Source: Longimicrobiaceae bacterium
GTDB taxonomy: Bacteria > Gemmatimonadota > Gemmatimonadetes > Longimicrobiales > Longimicrobiaceae
DNA length: 58,790 bases
Reading direction: 5' to 3'
Assembly (NCBI GenBank): GCA_036375715.1
Contig: DASVBS010000024.1
Span: forward strand, 1 to 58,790
Position numbers and translations under genes: made by a program. Below are positions 35,201 through 41,955 of the stretch, one piece after another; position 1 is the first letter of the stretch; each line of letters begins with the position of its first letter. Below the pieces are notes generated by a model. The model was not told the DNA's origin. It made no database searches and saw only the letters and a list, made by a program, of their open reading frames with translations.

Positions 35201-35796
35201 CCCTCTTGACCCGGTCCAGGCGATAGCCTCGGTCGGGGCAGCGGTGACAACTTTTTGCAGGAGCGGGAATTGGACGCAGCACGCGACCAGCAGCAGCCAC
35301 GTCAATCGGCTTCGGTTCATTGTAGAAGCTGCCTCCAGGCTACGAAATGACGGCTCAGCCTATAGTGCTAGTCGGCGCAAAAACAGTCCGTAACAAATCG
35401 GGAACGGCCTGGCGGGCCGCTGAATCCAAGCGGGATTTGCTTCAACATTGATGCAACGGGGCGAGCTGGTTGTCCCGTGTCCCAGATCTTCGGTTGTCAT
35501 TCCTGTCCAGAAGGCTTGCCTGGACGTCGCCGCGCGGAGACGAATGGCAGCATCGCGAACGACGAAGGAGGGGTTCAGAAAACGGTGTAGCGGCAGCGGA
35601 AGTCAGTAGTAGTCTTACAATTTCCGGACCGTGAGCGCTTGATCCGCATTGTCCGGTCGGCGAATGTACAATGATGCTGCCTTCCGCACTGGTTCCCGCC
35701 TCCACACCCGGGATGTCGGTCCTCCATTCCGGCAACGGGCCCGATAACCCAACCGCTGCGGATCAAAACGCGCACCCTCTGAAGGTGTGGTGAGCA
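35201..35796. other. Non-coding region upstream of the riboswitch promoter
   Basis: This stretch separates the minus-strand riboswitch unit from the + strand gene at 35797. TACAAT-like hexamers at about 35617 and 35667 lack -35 partners at normal spacing. A minus-strand frame starting at 35320 has a hydrophobic N-terminus but runs through both riboswitches and is not accepted as a gene. I see nothing else supportable. Confidence 0.4.
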
Positions 35797-36396
35797 ATGG
35801 CCGAGTCAGTACCCACTGTTGCGATCGGGCCGCTCGGCACTGTCGTCGAAGTGACCAGCGACGCTCCCCTCGAGCTGCAGACACGGCTCCTCGCCATCGC
35901 GTATCGGGCCAGCCAATGGGGACCGGTGACGCTCCTGTTGCGAGGTGTCCCGCGGCAGCTGCTGGACCGCATGCTGGATCCCGTGGTCAAGTCGGTCGGT
36001 GTCGACGTGTGGGGCGTTGAGTACTGCGAGCTGCAGGACGACGGCATTCCCCCGCAGGTGCTGGAAAATGCTGCGCTGGGAATTGTCGCCACCGAGCCAT
36101 TGCGCGAACGGCTCCTCGAGAGGGGGCTCAGGGTGATCCGGGTTGAGGAAGCGGTCCAGGCCTTTGCTCGAGCAGCCGACTCAAACATCTCGCAGGTGGA
36201 GGTGGAGCTCCGAGCTTCGGCAGGCGCGCCCGTTTCGTCATCACCGCTCGTGAGCCAGAGCGCCGTCGAAGGCGGCGAGATGGCGGAAAGTATTGCCTCC
36301 GTGTCGGTTCGTTCCCACAACAGCCGTGGGAGCACCCCTTCAGAGATGGCGAGGCCGAGCCGCCGTCCGATTATGAAACTCTTGTCTACACAATGA
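35797..36396 (+). CDS. Hypothetical protein (alternating alpha/beta fold)
   Basis: It has 199 residues and I do not recognise the family. The first ~140 residues alternate predicted strands and helices (TVAIGPLGTVVEV, LLAIAYRASQWGPVTLLLRG, VDVWGVEYCEL, ALGIVATEPLRERLLERGLRVIRV), like a small Rossmann-type or receiver-like domain. The last ~50 residues are low-complexity Ser/Ala/Arg. It sits just before a sigma54-like promoter and the sugar transferase at 36505, whose promoter element overlaps its 3' end. No helix-turn-helix or catalytic motif is obvious. Confidence 0.62.
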   Translation: MAESVPTVAIGPLGTVVEVTSDAPLELQTRLLAIAYRASQWGPVTLLLRGVPRQLLDRMLDPVVKSVGVDVWGVEYCELQDDGIPPQVLENAALGIVATEPLRERLLERGLRVIRVEEAVQAFARAADSNISQVEVELRASAGAPVSSSPLVSQSAVEGGEMAESIASVSVRSHNSRGSTPSEMARPSRRPIMKLLSTQ

Positions 36397-36443
36397 CTTC
36401 CGCACGCTCGGCGGGCAGGGCCCCCCGTGCACGTCCATTGCAA
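36391..36443 (+). promoter_or_regulatory. Candidate sigma54-type promoter with upstream CAATGACTT box (third copy)
   Basis: CAATGACTT (36391-36399) lies 29 bp before GCAC (36429-36432), then N5 and TTGCAA (36438-36443). The same CAATGACTT-N29-GCAC-N5-TTGCAA arrangement occurs at 51344-51396, and with N30 at 48262-48315. The -24/-12 spacing is that of sigma54 promoters, although the invariant GG of the -24 box reads TG here. It is 62 bp upstream of the sugar transferase start. Confidence 0.5.
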
Positions 36444-36504
36444 TCCCGCTTCTGCGACGGTCTGTCCCTCCGCCGTCTCCCGCTGCCCACTCCCGCATCA
36501 ACCC

Positions 36505-37266
36505 ATGAATTCCGGTCTGGAACCACATCCCCCCACGCAGGATGTCGCGCTTCTCGCGGGACGCTTCTCCGTGGTGTCGGCGAAGGACTTCGCCGACGCG
36601 GCCGGGCTCACCGTCCCCGCCCTCGCGCGCTGGAACGAGTCCCTGCGACGCGCGCTGAACGTCCTGCTCGCCCTGGTCGGCCTGATCGGGGCCGCCCCCC
36701 TCATGATCCTCCTGGCGGTGCTGATCAAGCTCAGCTCGCCGGGTCCCGTCATCTTCAAGCAGACCCGGGTTGGGCTGGATCGGCGACGCCCCAACAACTC
36801 CAACCGCAACGGCCGCCGTAGGGTCGACTACGGAGGGAGGCTGTTCACGATCTACAAGTTCCGCACGATGGTCCCCTCCAGCGGGGACGACCAGGTGTGG
36901 GCAGGGAGGAACGATGCGCGAGTGACGCCCATCGGGCGGATCCTGCGCCGCTACCGCCTGGATGAGCTGCCTCAGCTGTTCAATGTGCTCAAGGGCGACA
37001 TGAACATCGTCGGCCCGCGACCGGAACAGCCCAAGATCGTGCTCACGCTGCGAGAGCAGATCGACGGTTACACGATGCGGCAGCGGGTGCTGCCGGGCAT
37101 CACCGGGTGGGCGCAGGTCAACCGGCCCTACGACGAGTCGATCCACGACGTCCGCGCCAAGCTGGAGTACGACCTCGAGTACATCCAGCGGATCTCGGTC
37201 CGACAGGACCTGGGTATTCTGCTTCGCACGATCCCGGTAGTCTTCCTCGGCCGCGGGGCGCGCTGA
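36505..37266 (+). CDS. Undecaprenyl-phosphate sugar phosphotransferase (bacterial sugar transferase family)
   Basis: It has 253 residues from the ATG at 36505. One membrane segment (residues ~53-75, LNVLLALVGLIGAAPLMILLAVLIKL) is followed by the catalytic cytosolic domain. Family blocks are SPGPVIFKQTRVGL, IYKFRTM, RRYRLDELPQLFNVLKGDM, NIVGPRPEQP and LPGITGWAQV. It transfers a sugar-1-phosphate to undecaprenyl phosphate to start a repeat unit. It lacks the N-terminal four-helix part of WbaP/WcaJ and is a short form. A close paralogue is at 48405. A hairpin follows the stop. Confidence 0.93.
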   Translation: MNSGLEPHPPTQDVALLAGRFSVVSAKDFADAAGLTVPALARWNESLRRALNVLLALVGLIGAAPLMILLAVLIKLSSPGPVIFKQTRVGLDRRRPNNSNRNGRRRVDYGGRLFTIYKFRTMVPSSGDDQVWAGRNDARVTPIGRILRRYRLDELPQLFNVLKGDMNIVGPRPEQPKIVLTLREQIDGYTMRQRVLPGITGWAQVNRPYDESIHDVRAKLEYDLEYIQRISVRQDLGILLRTIPVVFLGRGAR

Positions 37267-37274
37267 TTCGCCCT

Positions 37275-37301
37275 GGACTCCGGCTCATCTCGCCGGAGTC
37301 C
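37275..37301 (+). terminator. Hairpin after the first sugar transferase gene
   Basis: GGACTCCGGC and GCCGGAGTCC form a perfect 10-bp stem with a 7-nt loop, starting 8 bp after the stop codon. No long T-run follows, but the position fits a terminator. Confidence 0.6.
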
Positions 37302-37471
37302 GCCCCTCCGCGCGGCATACCCCTTGCCCCTCCAGGCATTTCAATGCAATCTCGTCGGAGCGCGTGATCGGCTTCGATGAGTCACTTTTCGCGTGGGCAG
37401 CGATCATGAGGTCGAGGGCGATGCCCTCCCCCTGGGCTGAAAGGCCCTCCTGCCGCAGGTCAAGCTGAAGA

Positions 37472-38365
37472 ATGTCACTACCCATTCTCGCGGCAATCGG
37501 CGGCAGCGACTGGTTGCTGCTGGCTTCGCTAGCGATCGTCCTGGCGATCGTGGCCCGTCGCTTCTATCGGCAGGGTGGTCTGCGTCGGCGAAACCGTGCG
37601 GCTTCGTCGCAGCCGCTGCTCGTCTACCCTTATACGGCGCCTTCGGAGTTGCGCCGCGATCGACCCGCGGTCGGTGACCCCGCGGACCGATTCGCGACGC
37701 GGCGCGAGCCGCCCCGTGTGGACCAGCAAGCGAGGTCGCCCTCCAGGGACATCAGCGAGCCCCTCCATGAGCTCGAACCCGAGCTTCCCCTGAGCGCCGC
37801 GCCCGTCGCCGAGCCCCCGGAGCCCGCAATCCAGCCGGAGCTGCCCAGGCGGGTGGCCCTCGACCCGGCGCCCACGCCCCTGGCGCCCAGGCGCGTCCCC
37901 TTGCAGCGGCCCGATTGGCCGGCTAACCCGCCGAACGGGCGACCCTTGGCGGCACCCATACCGCCTCGGTACGACGAGCTCGACGAGGCGGCGAACGCCG
38001 TCACCATGCAGCTTCTTCCCGGACGCCTGGATGTAATGGCGGGGCCGGACGCGGGTATGCAGATCCGGTTCGTGAAGCCGAACCGCCCCGGTGTGCCGGA
38101 GTACACGCTGGGGCGGGCGCCCGCTCAGGACCTCAGTCACATCCAGATCCGCGGTGGAACGGTCAGCCGTGTGCATGCGTCCATGCGGTACGTCGATGGA
38201 AAGTGGACGCTGGTCAACCGCTCGACGACGAACCCCACCCGCGTTGGAGGACGCGAGCTATCGGGGGAAGGGGAGTCGCACGTCCTGGTGGACGGTGATC
38301 AGATCGAGCTGGGGGAGGTGGTGCTCCGCTACTTCAACGGGAGATCACCCGGCGGGACGGACTGA
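37472..38365 (+). CDS. FHA-domain protein with N-terminal membrane helix
   Basis: It has 297 residues. A single hydrophobic helix (residues ~10-32, SDWLLLASLAIVLAIVARRFY) is followed by a ~150-residue Pro/Arg-rich linker. A C-terminal FHA domain begins YTLGRAPAQDLSHIQI, with SRVHASMRYVDGKWTLVNRS holding the phosphothreonine-contacting Arg, Ser and His. FHA domains bind phosphothreonine, so it would read a Ser/Thr kinase signal at the membrane. No Ser/Thr kinase is in the window. It lies between two polysaccharide gene sets and may regulate assembly. Confidence 0.85.
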   Translation: MSLPILAAIGGSDWLLLASLAIVLAIVARRFYRQGGLRRRNRAASSQPLLVYPYTAPSELRRDRPAVGDPADRFATRREPPRVDQQARSPSRDISEPLHELEPELPLSAAPVAEPPEPAIQPELPRRVALDPAPTPLAPRRVPLQRPDWPANPPNGRPLAAPIPPRYDELDEAANAVTMQLLPGRLDVMAGPDAGMQIRFVKPNRPGVPEYTLGRAPAQDLSHIQIRGGTVSRVHASMRYVDGKWTLVNRSTTNPTRVGGRELSGEGESHVLVDGDQIELGEVVLRYFNGRSPGGTD

Positions 38366-38458
38366 GCCCCCGGTCTCCGACCGCTCGGAGGTCGTCGCTC
38401 CGTCGTGGGGTATCGGCAGGAGACCTGAGCGGAAAGCTGGGTATGACGGCAAGAAGAG

Positions 38459-38489
38459 GCTCCGGCGATTCCAGTGAATCGTCCGGAGC
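38459..38489. terminator. Bidirectional terminator between convergent genes
   Basis: GCTCCGGCGATTC and GAATCG-T-CCGGAGC form a 13-bp stem with one bulged T and a CAGT loop. It sits between the FHA gene (+) and the minus-strand hypothetical gene, overlapping the last base of the latter's stop codon. TATTCGTTTT follows on the + side. Confidence 0.75.
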
Positions 38490-38830
38490 TATTCGTTTTC
38501 CGGTTCGTGGTCGGGCTCCAGGACCGCCCGGCGGAGCAGGTCAGGCCAGAGTGGTGTGAGATCCCGCACCCCTAGCGCCCGCTCATCGATCCCGTTCCCT
38601 CGCAGCGCGTGCTCCAGGATGATCCCGCCGGCAAAGTGCGGATCCCGATGCCAGCCCTCCGGGTCCCTCAGGATCATCTCGCGGTAGACTTCTCGGGCAC
38701 GCTCCGGAAGCCAATCACGCAGGAAAGCGACGACCTGATCGCGAACCTCCGGGTCGAGCTCGTCCCGAGGCTTGTGGGGCGGCTTCACAGCTATCGATCG
38801 ATGCCGACCGGTGCGGCGATGGACGTTCAT
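38489..38830 (-). CDS. Small hypothetical protein
   Basis: It has 113 residues. The central part (DQVVAFLRDWLPERAREVYREMILRDP, then EGWHRDPHFAGGIILEHALRGNG) reads like a small helical domain near DUF6794, which also has a W-x-x-x-x-HF-G pattern. That assignment is tentative. The first ~20 residues are basic and may be an over-long start. It is convergent with the FHA gene and co-directional with the nucleotidyltransferase gene ~125 bp upstream of it. The function is unknown. Confidence 0.62.
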   Translation of the reverse strand: MNVHRRTGRHRSIAVKPPHKPRDELDPEVRDQVVAFLRDWLPERAREVYREMILRDPEGWHRDPHFAGGIILEHALRGNGIDERALGVRDLTPLWPDLLRRAVLEPDHEPENE

Positions 38831-38954
38831 GAGGAGCCCGCAGCATTCACCACGCGCGCTCGGTTACGCCCGGGCAACCCAGGCGCGACGGCTCCCTACG
38901 ATGGCGCGAGAATCCGTGGTATGCTACACCCCACCGCGCTGCTTGAGCCAGTAG

Positions 38955-40238
38955 TCAGGCCTGTCGCGAGGCCGAGGGGACGGCTGGCGAGGCCACGGCG
39001 CGAGTGCGCTCATCAGAACCCGCGCGGGAGAGCGAGGTGAGATAGCCAGCCCAGGCGAGAAGCCGACCCGGGCCGGCCCAGGCTCGTGCGGTTTGCTTGG
39101 AGGGAAGGGGTCCAGCGGTGTCGGTTCCGTTCTCATCCTCGTCAGGGATTCCCGCCGTCCAGGGACGTCGGGAGCCGTGTCCATTGCCCCGCGGCCGCAT
39201 TGCCATCACCCAGAGCGCGCGTCGCAAGTGGCCCGACGGGCAGCGCGCTTCCGTGGCGAGCGCCTCCTGCACGAAGTGGCGCTCGAACGCCGTGCTGAGC
39301 CGCCGCGAGCTTGCCGGCCGCAGTGACGCGAGCAGACCTGCCGGCATCGGTACGCCTCCCAGCAGCTCCGCCATGCGGAGCGACCAGAAGCAGGCGGATG
39401 CCCCGTTCGTCGCCCTGGCAAGATGCTCGAACCGTTGCCAGTCGATGGCTCCTCGACAGCTCAGCGTTGCGATGTCGTGGACCGTCCGCCAGGCTCCCTT
39501 GCGCAGCAGGTGGGACCAGGCGAAGTGGAGGCAGCAGTGCAGGAGCATGTGCTCGGGGTCCGGCACCCGCACGTGCGACGGAAGGTCGTGCCCCCCTACC
39601 GCGGTTCGCCAGATTGCTTCGGCGTCCAGGCGGAAAGGACTGCGGAAGGTGGAGAACAGCTCCGTGTGCAGCTCAAGTCCCACCTCGAGCGTCGGCGCGC
39701 GCGCGTCGAAGAGGGGCGGTAGGTGGTGCTTGCGGGCGTAGATTCTCTGCATGTAAGGATCTAGATCCAGAGACATCCAGTCCGCCTGCTGCAGTGCCTG
39801 CCAGGCGCGCTGCGCATCCTCAGGGCGCAGCAGCACGTCGACGTCGCTCATCGGTCGCGCCTGGAAGGAGCGATCGACGGCGAGCGCTAGGGCGGCGCCC
39901 TTCAGCACCACCACCGGAATCCTGGCCTCACCTAGCAGCGCGAGCGCGTCGTGCAGGCGCTGCTCGAGGTGCGCCATACGGAACCCCGCCAGCCGCTCCA
40001 CCGCGTTCCAGCTCTCCCCCGCCTCTGCGGGCATGGCCGTCGGATCGGCCGCGCGAATGCGGCGGCCGAGCTCCGGGTGTGCCCCCTCGATGGCGCCGAT
40101 CTCTCGCAGGTAAGCCCAGTCGAGGGGCTGTTGGAGAAGAGGATGGAGCGCGTGCTGACCCGCGTCACCCGCGGCGGTGAGGAAGAGAACGCGCGCTTCG
40201 GTGCGAAGGGGAAGGGAATCGGGGACGGCCTCGATCAT
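38955..40238 (-). CDS. Nucleotidyltransferase family protein (NTP_transf_5-like)
   Basis: The start is taken at the ATG at 40238 (MIEAVPDSLPLRTEA), giving 427 residues; the open frame further upstream has no family look. The core is PVVVLKGAALALAV followed by RPMSDVDVLL, the G(K)GxxL and DxD pattern of the PF14907-type nucleotidyltransferase fold. LEVGLELHTELF and the His-rich EHMLLHCCLHFAWSHL fit the family. Members occur widely in polysaccharide loci with no proven reaction. The C-terminal ~80 residues are low-complexity and may be non-conserved. Confidence 0.8.
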   Translation of the reverse strand: MIEAVPDSLPLRTEARVLFLTAAGDAGQHALHPLLQQPLDWAYLREIGAIEGAHPELGRRIRAADPTAMPAEAGESWNAVERLAGFRMAHLEQRLHDALALLGEARIPVVVLKGAALALAVDRSFQARPMSDVDVLLRPEDAQRAWQALQQADWMSLDLDPYMQRIYARKHHLPPLFDARAPTLEVGLELHTELFSTFRSPFRLDAEAIWRTAVGGHDLPSHVRVPDPEHMLLHCCLHFAWSHLLRKGAWRTVHDIATLSCRGAIDWQRFEHLARATNGASACFWSLRMAELLGGVPMPAGLLASLRPASSRRLSTAFERHFVQEALATEARCPSGHLRRALWVMAMRPRGNGHGSRRPWTAGIPDEDENGTDTAGPLPSKQTARAWAGPGRLLAWAGYLTSLSRAGSDERTRAVASPAVPSASRQA

Positions 40239-40778
40239 CGCGGGGGAACGGAGGTGGACGGGTCGGGTGGTAGAAGAAGAGTCATGCAAACCCTGCGCGC
40301 TTCCGCGTGCATCGCCGCACCTCGCACGACAGGGTCTCGCGAGCCGGAGGGCGGCGCGGAAAATCGAGATTTTTTCGCGGTGGCCCGCGAGCGGCCGCGC
40401 GAGCATGCTTGTCGATCCGTTTCCACAGCTGTCGGCGAACCCCCGCAGCCGAGGGGGTTCGCCGGGAGCCGCCGTTCGTGTTGCGGATCGACTACAATTG
40501 CCGGTAAGCACACGCGGGAGCGCGGGGTGGCCGCGCCATGTGGAGGCGGCGAACCGACGGTGCGGCGGTAGTGCGGCAGCTCCCCGCGATGAGCGATGCG
40601 AGTCCTGTAAGAGGTTGGTAAAGCACGACATATGCGCGCGCGCTCCGGCCCGTTTTTGGTGGCAAGGCGTTCGGTTCGAGCGGAGCGGTCACTCTTCGGG
40701 GCTTCGGAAGGTGGGTGGCACCGCCGTTGCCCCTGGGGTGATTGCCCACCGTTATCGAGCATTACCCCGGAGGCCGCC
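40239..40778. other. Non-coding region between divergent genes, with an 11-bp hairpin
   Basis: The divergent gap is 540 bp. GGCGAACCCCC (40434-40444) and GGGGGTTCGCC (40453-40463) form a perfect 11-bp stem with an 8-nt loop, not followed by a T-run on either strand. A small AAAATC/GATTTT dyad lies near 40360. A TACAAT at 40493 lacks a -35. No gene is supported here. Confidence 0.5.
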
Positions 40779-41042
40779 GTGGATACACATCAACCACCTC
40801 GCGAGAGGCACCCGGTGCGGGGGCTGCACCAGGCGCTGGAGAATTACGGCAGGATCTGCGAGGCACGCGGCTACTGTGGTCCCTTCATCAACGAGGAGTT
40901 CTACAACGCCTTCCCGGATCCGATGTGGAGGGGGTGTGGGGAGTGCGTCGTGTGCGGCAGCACCTGCCTGGTGGCCCACGAAGAGGAGAAGCGGAGAATA
41001 GCGGAGGGTCTGCGCGCGGAGGTGCCGCCGGCGGTGGCGTAG
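40779..41042 (+). CDS. Small cysteine-rich protein
   Basis: I start it at GTG 40779 because GGAGG lies 5 bp upstream; the open frame before this is Arg-rich and unlike protein. It has 87 residues. Six cysteines occur as CEARGYC and GCGECVVCGSTC, the latter a CxxCxxCxxxC cluster that could bind zinc or an Fe-S centre. The middle (GPFINEEFYNAFPDPMWRG) is hydrophobic-aromatic. I do not recognise the family. It converges on the wza-like gene, with a hairpin between them. Confidence 0.6.
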   Translation: MDTHQPPRERHPVRGLHQALENYGRICEARGYCGPFINEEFYNAFPDPMWRGCGECVVCGSTCLVAHEEEKRRIAEGLRAEVPPAVA

Positions 41043-41065
41043 GGAGGAAACGCGTCTTTGTGTCT

Positions 41066-41103
41066 TAACAGTAGGGGCGGCGTTGTGACCGCCCCTACTG
41101 TTA
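41066..41103. terminator. 15-bp perfect hairpin between convergent genes
   Basis: TAACAGTAGGGGCGG and CCGCCCCTACTGTTA form a perfect 15-bp stem with an 8-nt loop. It sits 24 bp after the small Cys-rich gene and 6 bp before the end of the minus-strand wza-like gene, so it likely terminates both. GTAGGGGCG...CGCCCCTAC also resembles dispersed palindromic repeats seen in many genomes. Confidence 0.72.
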
Positions 41104-41109
41104 TCCTCT

Positions 41110-41904
41110 TCACATCACCCGCACCAGCGAAGCAATCGCGGCGAGGGCCGATACCCCGGTGGCGATGTAGGTCCACATCGGGGGACCCCCGCGAGGCTCC
41201 GGCACCACCACGTGGTCGCCCGCCTGGAGGCTGAGCTGGTCCAGCGTGCGGCCTTCGGTGATCGCCCGCTGCAGCGCCTCACCCCCCCAGATCACCTTGC
41301 CATCCCGCTCGACCCGGATCTCCCGCAGCCGCGCGCCCGGCGCGGGACCGCCCGCGGACATCAAGGCGTCGGTCAGCAACGCCTCGGACGGAACCACGTA
41401 GAAGCCGGGCTGGCCCACCCCGCCGGTGATGGTGATGCGGAAGAGCGCCCGGGCCCGCACCTGCGGGTCGCGGATGTACCTCGCCAGCTCGCGCTGCAGG
41501 TGCGACTCCAGCTCGGAGCGCAGCACCCCCTCGAGCGAGATCGTGCCGATCGCGGGGAGATCGAGTGCGGGCCCGCGACTCACCGTGAAGGTCTGGCTCA
41601 GCGAGTCCTCCCCCGCCACCCGCAGCGAGATCTGATCACCCACCTTGAAATCCCCCTTCGCCAGTCGCTCGCGCAGCAGGTCGGCTTCGGCGCGGGCGCG
41701 ACTCCGTTCGTCGGATGGGTAGGAGGACGAAGCAGCGATCCGTTCGAACTCCGCCAGACGATCCTGGAGCGCGTCACGGGAGAGGTAGAGATCCCCACCC
41801 TCGGGCGCGGACGTCGCCTGCGCGGAGAGCGAGCCGGGAAGCGCCACCAGCGCGATGGCGGTGGCGCCGAACATCAGGGCACGAGCGAGTCGCATGGGGA
41901 CCAT
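41110..41904 (-). CDS. Polysaccharide export protein (Wza-like, poly-export plus SLBB)
   Basis: It has 264 residues. The signal peptide is MRLARALMFGATAIALVALPGSLSAQ, with the ATG at 41895 as an alternative start. A ~50-residue helical spacer precedes the poly-export domain (FKVGDQISLRVAGEDSLSQTFTVSRG). An SLBB-type domain follows (ITITGGVGQPGFYVVPSEALLTDALMSAGG). A C-terminal hydrophobic helix (MWTYIATGVSALAAIASLV) ends the protein. It is the second Wza of the window and lies just downstream of its own wzc-like gene at 41956, the usual pairing. Confidence 0.9.
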   Translation of the reverse strand: MVPMRLARALMFGATAIALVALPGSLSAQATSAPEGGDLYLSRDALQDRLAEFERIAASSSYPSDERSRARAEADLLRERLAKGDFKVGDQISLRVAGEDSLSQTFTVSRGPALDLPAIGTISLEGVLRSELESHLQRELARYIRDPQVRARALFRITITGGVGQPGFYVVPSEALLTDALMSAGGPAPGARLREIRVERDGKVIWGGEALQRAITEGRTLDQLSLQAGDHVVVPEPRGGPPMWTYIATGVSALAAIASLVRVM

Positions 41905-41955
41905 GGTGTCTCTGAAAGTGAATCGACTTCGATCTGGCTCGTCAGATCCGGAAGG

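Noticed and set aside
34748-35320. In-frame N-terminal extension of the beta-helix gene starting MNRSRLTWLLLVACC
   Set aside because: The frame is open, but it translates through both riboswitch aptamers and the terminator, and a good signal peptide with ribosome site exists at 34747. The predicted promoter also lies inside the extension.
35763-36443. Minus-strand ORF opposite the hypothetical gene at 35797
   Set aside because: Ser/Arg-rich composition typical of an antisense frame; the + strand product alternates strand and helix patterns.
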